This document shows, piece after piece, positions 62,172 through 64,000 of a DNA stretch of 64,000 nt (the first letter of the stretch is position 1; the number at the start of each line of letters is the position of its first letter). The notes beneath the pieces are model-generated. The model saw only the letters and a program-made list of their open reading frames with translations, did not search any database and was not told the DNA's origin. The DNA is taken from the NCBI RefSeq assembly GCF_004795035.1, contig NZ_SSBK01000028.1, positions 1 through 64,000 on the forward strand. The letters are read 5' to 3'. The DNA is from Streptomyces sp. A0958 (GTDB lineage: Bacteria; Actinomycetota; Actinomycetes; Streptomycetales; Streptomycetaceae). The position numbers and the translations under genes were made by a program.

Positions 62172-62518
62172 CTTGCACTCCCCGGTCGTGGCGGTTGCGG
62201 CCAGTGTGCCCGATTTCCGGCCGCGTCGGCCGGGTGCGCGCCGGACTCACGTTCACTGGCGCTGACCTGCGTAAACACGAGCGGCTACCCAACCGAAAAC
62301 AACGTAAACGCGAATGTGGCCCAGATCACAGCAGGTCGCCTTTCGGCGCGCCGGGGACACTTGATACAAATTGGCCCGCGAGCACCGTTGGCGACGTACC
62401 CGACGGAAGCGCCGATTTCGCCGTATCTTCGCATTACCTCATTACCTCTCTTCGCCTCACCCTTCTTCGCACCACCCCCCTGCCTTCCGCCTCCTCTGGC
62501 ATGTCTTCAGGAACGCCC
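62172..62518. promoter_or_regulatory. Divergent intergenic region with CGTAAAC direct repeats
   Basis: The gap between the PfkB kinase (minus) and the MFS gene (plus) is AT-richer than average. CGTAAACxCGA occurs twice (62270-62280 and 62303-62313, 33 bp apart), possibly sites for one regulator. A TTGATACAAATTG stretch near 62360 could contain a promoter -10. No ORF or RNA gene is supported. Confidence 0.4.
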
Positions 62519-63874
62519 ATGTCCTCGCGCCCTCGCGCCGCGTGGCCCCTGGTCGCCGTGTTCACCGCCGGTTACCTCGCCTCCTATCTCCTCCCCACCA
62601 TCGTGGGACGGCTCTCCGTCTACCTGGGCCTCAGCACGGCCCAGGGCGGGCTGGTCGGCAGCGCCCTGCTGCTGAGTTCGGCCTGCGCCGGCTTCAGCCT
62701 GGCCGGACGCGTGGAGACGTACGGGCCGTGCCGACCGGCGCGGGCCGGACTGATCCTGTGTGCGGTGGGGTACGGCTGCGCGGCGCTGGCCGGGTCCGTG
62801 CCGCTGGTGGTCACCGGCGCGATGATCGGCGGCTTCGGCTCCGGTACGGCGACCGCCGTCGCGGCGGCGGGCATCGCCGCCCAGCGCGACCCGCACCGCA
62901 CCTCGTCCCTGGGGCTGTTGAGCGTCTCGGCGACCGCGGGCGCCCTGTACCTGACGATCCCGCACCTGGGCGGCGGCCACCGGCTGCCGTTCGCCGCGAT
63001 CGCCCTGGTCGCGCTGCTCGTCTGGCCGGCCACCTCCCGGCTCGGTGGCTCCGCCCCGGCGGGCCCGGCCGTCCCCGCGGCCGGCCGGCTGCCGCACCGG
63101 CGCTCCGGCCTGGTCCTCGCGGGCGGCATGCTCGTCTGGTCGATGGCGCAGAACGCGCTGTGGGGCGTCAGCAGCCGGATCGGCGTGGTCCAGGTCGGGC
63201 TGTCCGAGGTGACCATCGGCGCGGTGTTCGCCGCCGCCCTCGGCGCCGGGCTGCTCGGCGTGATGGGCGCCGGGATGCTCGGCTCCAAGCTCGGGCGCGC
63301 GGTGCCGATCGGGGTGGGTACCGCGGTCATCGCGGGGAGCATCGTGCTCAGCTCGTCGGCCGGGAGCCTCCGCTCCTTCGCGACCGGCGAGATCCTGTGG
63401 AACACCGTCTACCCGGTGGTCCTGTCGTACCTGATCGGCCTCGCCGCCTCCCTAGACGTGCGCGGCCGCTGGGCGGTCCTGGCGGGCTCGGCCTCATCGG
63501 TCGGCGTGGCCTGCGGGCCGGTCCTCGGCAGTGTGCTGTCGGAGGAGGTCGGCTACACCGGGATGGGGCTGGTCCTGGGCGCGGCGACCCTGCTGGTCGC
63601 GGCCCCGGTGACCGCCGTCGCGCTGCACACCGGTGGCCGTCCGCTGGTGCCGGGATCGGTGCGCCGCAGGGGTGGCGCGCCGGCGGCCCTGCTCGCGGTC
63701 ACCACGGGTGCGGTGCCCGGCGCGGTGCCGAAGGTGGGCGCGCCCGAGCAGGCCGTCACGGAGATCAGCATCCCGGCCCTGCGCCGCAGGCGGCTGGGCA
63801 GGAGCGCGTTCCGGACGGCCGGCCCGGCGGGCGGCGGTCAGTCGAACGCGTACGCCTCGACCTCCGACAGGTAG
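62519..63874 (+). CDS. MFS transporter
   Basis: The 451-aa protein has about 12 TM helices (first AVFTAGYLASYLLPTIVGRL) and a central cytoplasmic loop. It has a long basic C-terminal tail (after about 385) ending at 63874. It is not a DHA2 type; a YbfB/cyanate-like or general MFS group is possible. The substrate is unknown. ATG 62519 is preceded by CAGGAA; ATG 62501 is an alternative. Its last 37 bp overlap the convergent adenosine deaminase gene. Confidence 0.82.
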   Translation: MSSRPRAAWPLVAVFTAGYLASYLLPTIVGRLSVYLGLSTAQGGLVGSALLLSSACAGFSLAGRVETYGPCRPARAGLILCAVGYGCAALAGSVPLVVTGAMIGGFGSGTATAVAAAGIAAQRDPHRTSSLGLLSVSATAGALYLTIPHLGGGHRLPFAAIALVALLVWPATSRLGGSAPAGPAVPAAGRLPHRRSGLVLAGGMLVWSMAQNALWGVSSRIGVVQVGLSEVTIGAVFAAALGAGLLGVMGAGMLGSKLGRAVPIGVGTAVIAGSIVLSSSAGSLRSFATGEILWNTVYPVVLSYLIGLAASLDVRGRWAVLAGSASSVGVACGPVLGSVLSEEVGYTGMGLVLGAATLLVAAPVTAVALHTGGRPLVPGSVRRRGGAPAALLAVTTGAVPGAVPKVGAPEQAVTEISIPALRRRRLGRSAFRTAGPAGGGQSNAYASTSDR

Positions 63875-64000
63875 CGCGCCCTGCGCTCCTCGTCGTGGTC
63901 GAGGAAGGCCGCCTCGAAGGAGTTGCGGGCCAGGGTGCGCAGCTGCTCGCGGTCCAGGCCGAGGGCTTCGTGGACGGCGTGGAAGGTGTCTCCCACGTAC
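63838..64000 (-). CDS. add: Adenosine deaminase, C-terminal part (gene runs off the window)
   Basis: The 53 visible C-terminal codons read FHAVHEALGLDREQLRTLAR ... NSFEAAFLD ... RYLSEVEAYAFD, the characteristic end of actinobacterial adenosine deaminases, which convert adenosine to inosine in purine salvage. The catalytic part lies beyond base 64000. The stop codon (63838-63840) lies inside the coding end of the convergent MFS gene. Confidence 0.85.
   Translation of the reverse strand, partial: YVGDTFHAVHEALGLDREQLRTLARNSFEAAFLDHDEERRARYLSEVEAYAFD

Overview
The window is about 72% GC. It has strong third-position GC bias, Streptomyces-type ribosome binding sites and GTG starts, and carries Hrd-type sigma, class F sortase, DUF5990 and DUF6243 genes. 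It is a chromosomal segment of a Streptomyces (or very close relative). The order phoH-ybeY-CNNM-(MmcQ)-cytidine deaminase-like-era, recO-uppS-zur-znu-glyS, dgt-dnaG is the conserved actinobacterial housekeeping order also known from mycobacteria, so most of the window is core genome. No rRNA, CRISPR array, complete insertion sequence or replication origin was found.

Layout. 1-1951 is gene-poor, decayed DNA beside the 3' end of a tRNA(CAU), with frameshifted small ORFs. 1952-2342 holds tRNA(CAU) and two tandem tRNA-Asn genes with a terminator. 2524-8285 carries a small membrane protein, an FGGY sugar kinase and a heterodimeric ABC exporter. 8332-16949 (minus) holds an HrdA-like sigma factor, primase, a ferredoxin-reductase-type flavoprotein, dgt, a HAD phosphatase, a broken SanA/DUF218 gene (plus strand), cutA and an FMN reductase behind a MerR-type promoter. 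17053-23292 holds DUF5990, a surface protein with its class F sortase, a TauE/SafE permease, an SDR, a VOC protein and an ArsR-like regulator. 23809-35744 holds pyruvate phosphate dikinase, dus, a Tat-exported class A beta-lactamase, two DHA2 MFS exporters around an XRE regulator, DUF6243 with a possible 15-codon upstream peptide, an aldo/keto reductase and a TetR regulator. 36125-42581 is glyS, the zinc-uptake locus znuA-znuC-znuB-zur, uppS and recO. 42639-48600 is an MMPL transporter with its two-component system and two little-known genes. 48815-52279 is leuA with a leucine attenuator leader, and a protealysin-type M4 protease beside an emfourin-like inhibitor. 52497-60938 is era, a DUF916/WxL-like surface pair and the CNNM-ybeY-phoH operon. 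61065-64000 is a PfkB kinase, an MFS transporter and the end of an adenosine deaminase gene.

Highlights. phoH is interrupted by a 360-residue intein placed just before Walker B. It has the hallmarks of a class 3 intein (noncanonical first residue, Trp-Cys-Thr triplet) and an apparently intact LAGLIDADG endonuclease. About fourteen starts lie exactly 6-7 nt downstream of a -10-like hexamer (xAxxxT) without a Shine-Dalgarno, which points to widespread leaderless transcription. Zinc uptake appears to be controlled by two Zur boxes, the second overlapping the znuA start. leuA has a leader peptide with four successive Leu codons. The DUF916/WxL-like pair, the protease-inhibitor pair and the aromatic-rich mini-peptide upstream of DUF6243 are further candidates for study.
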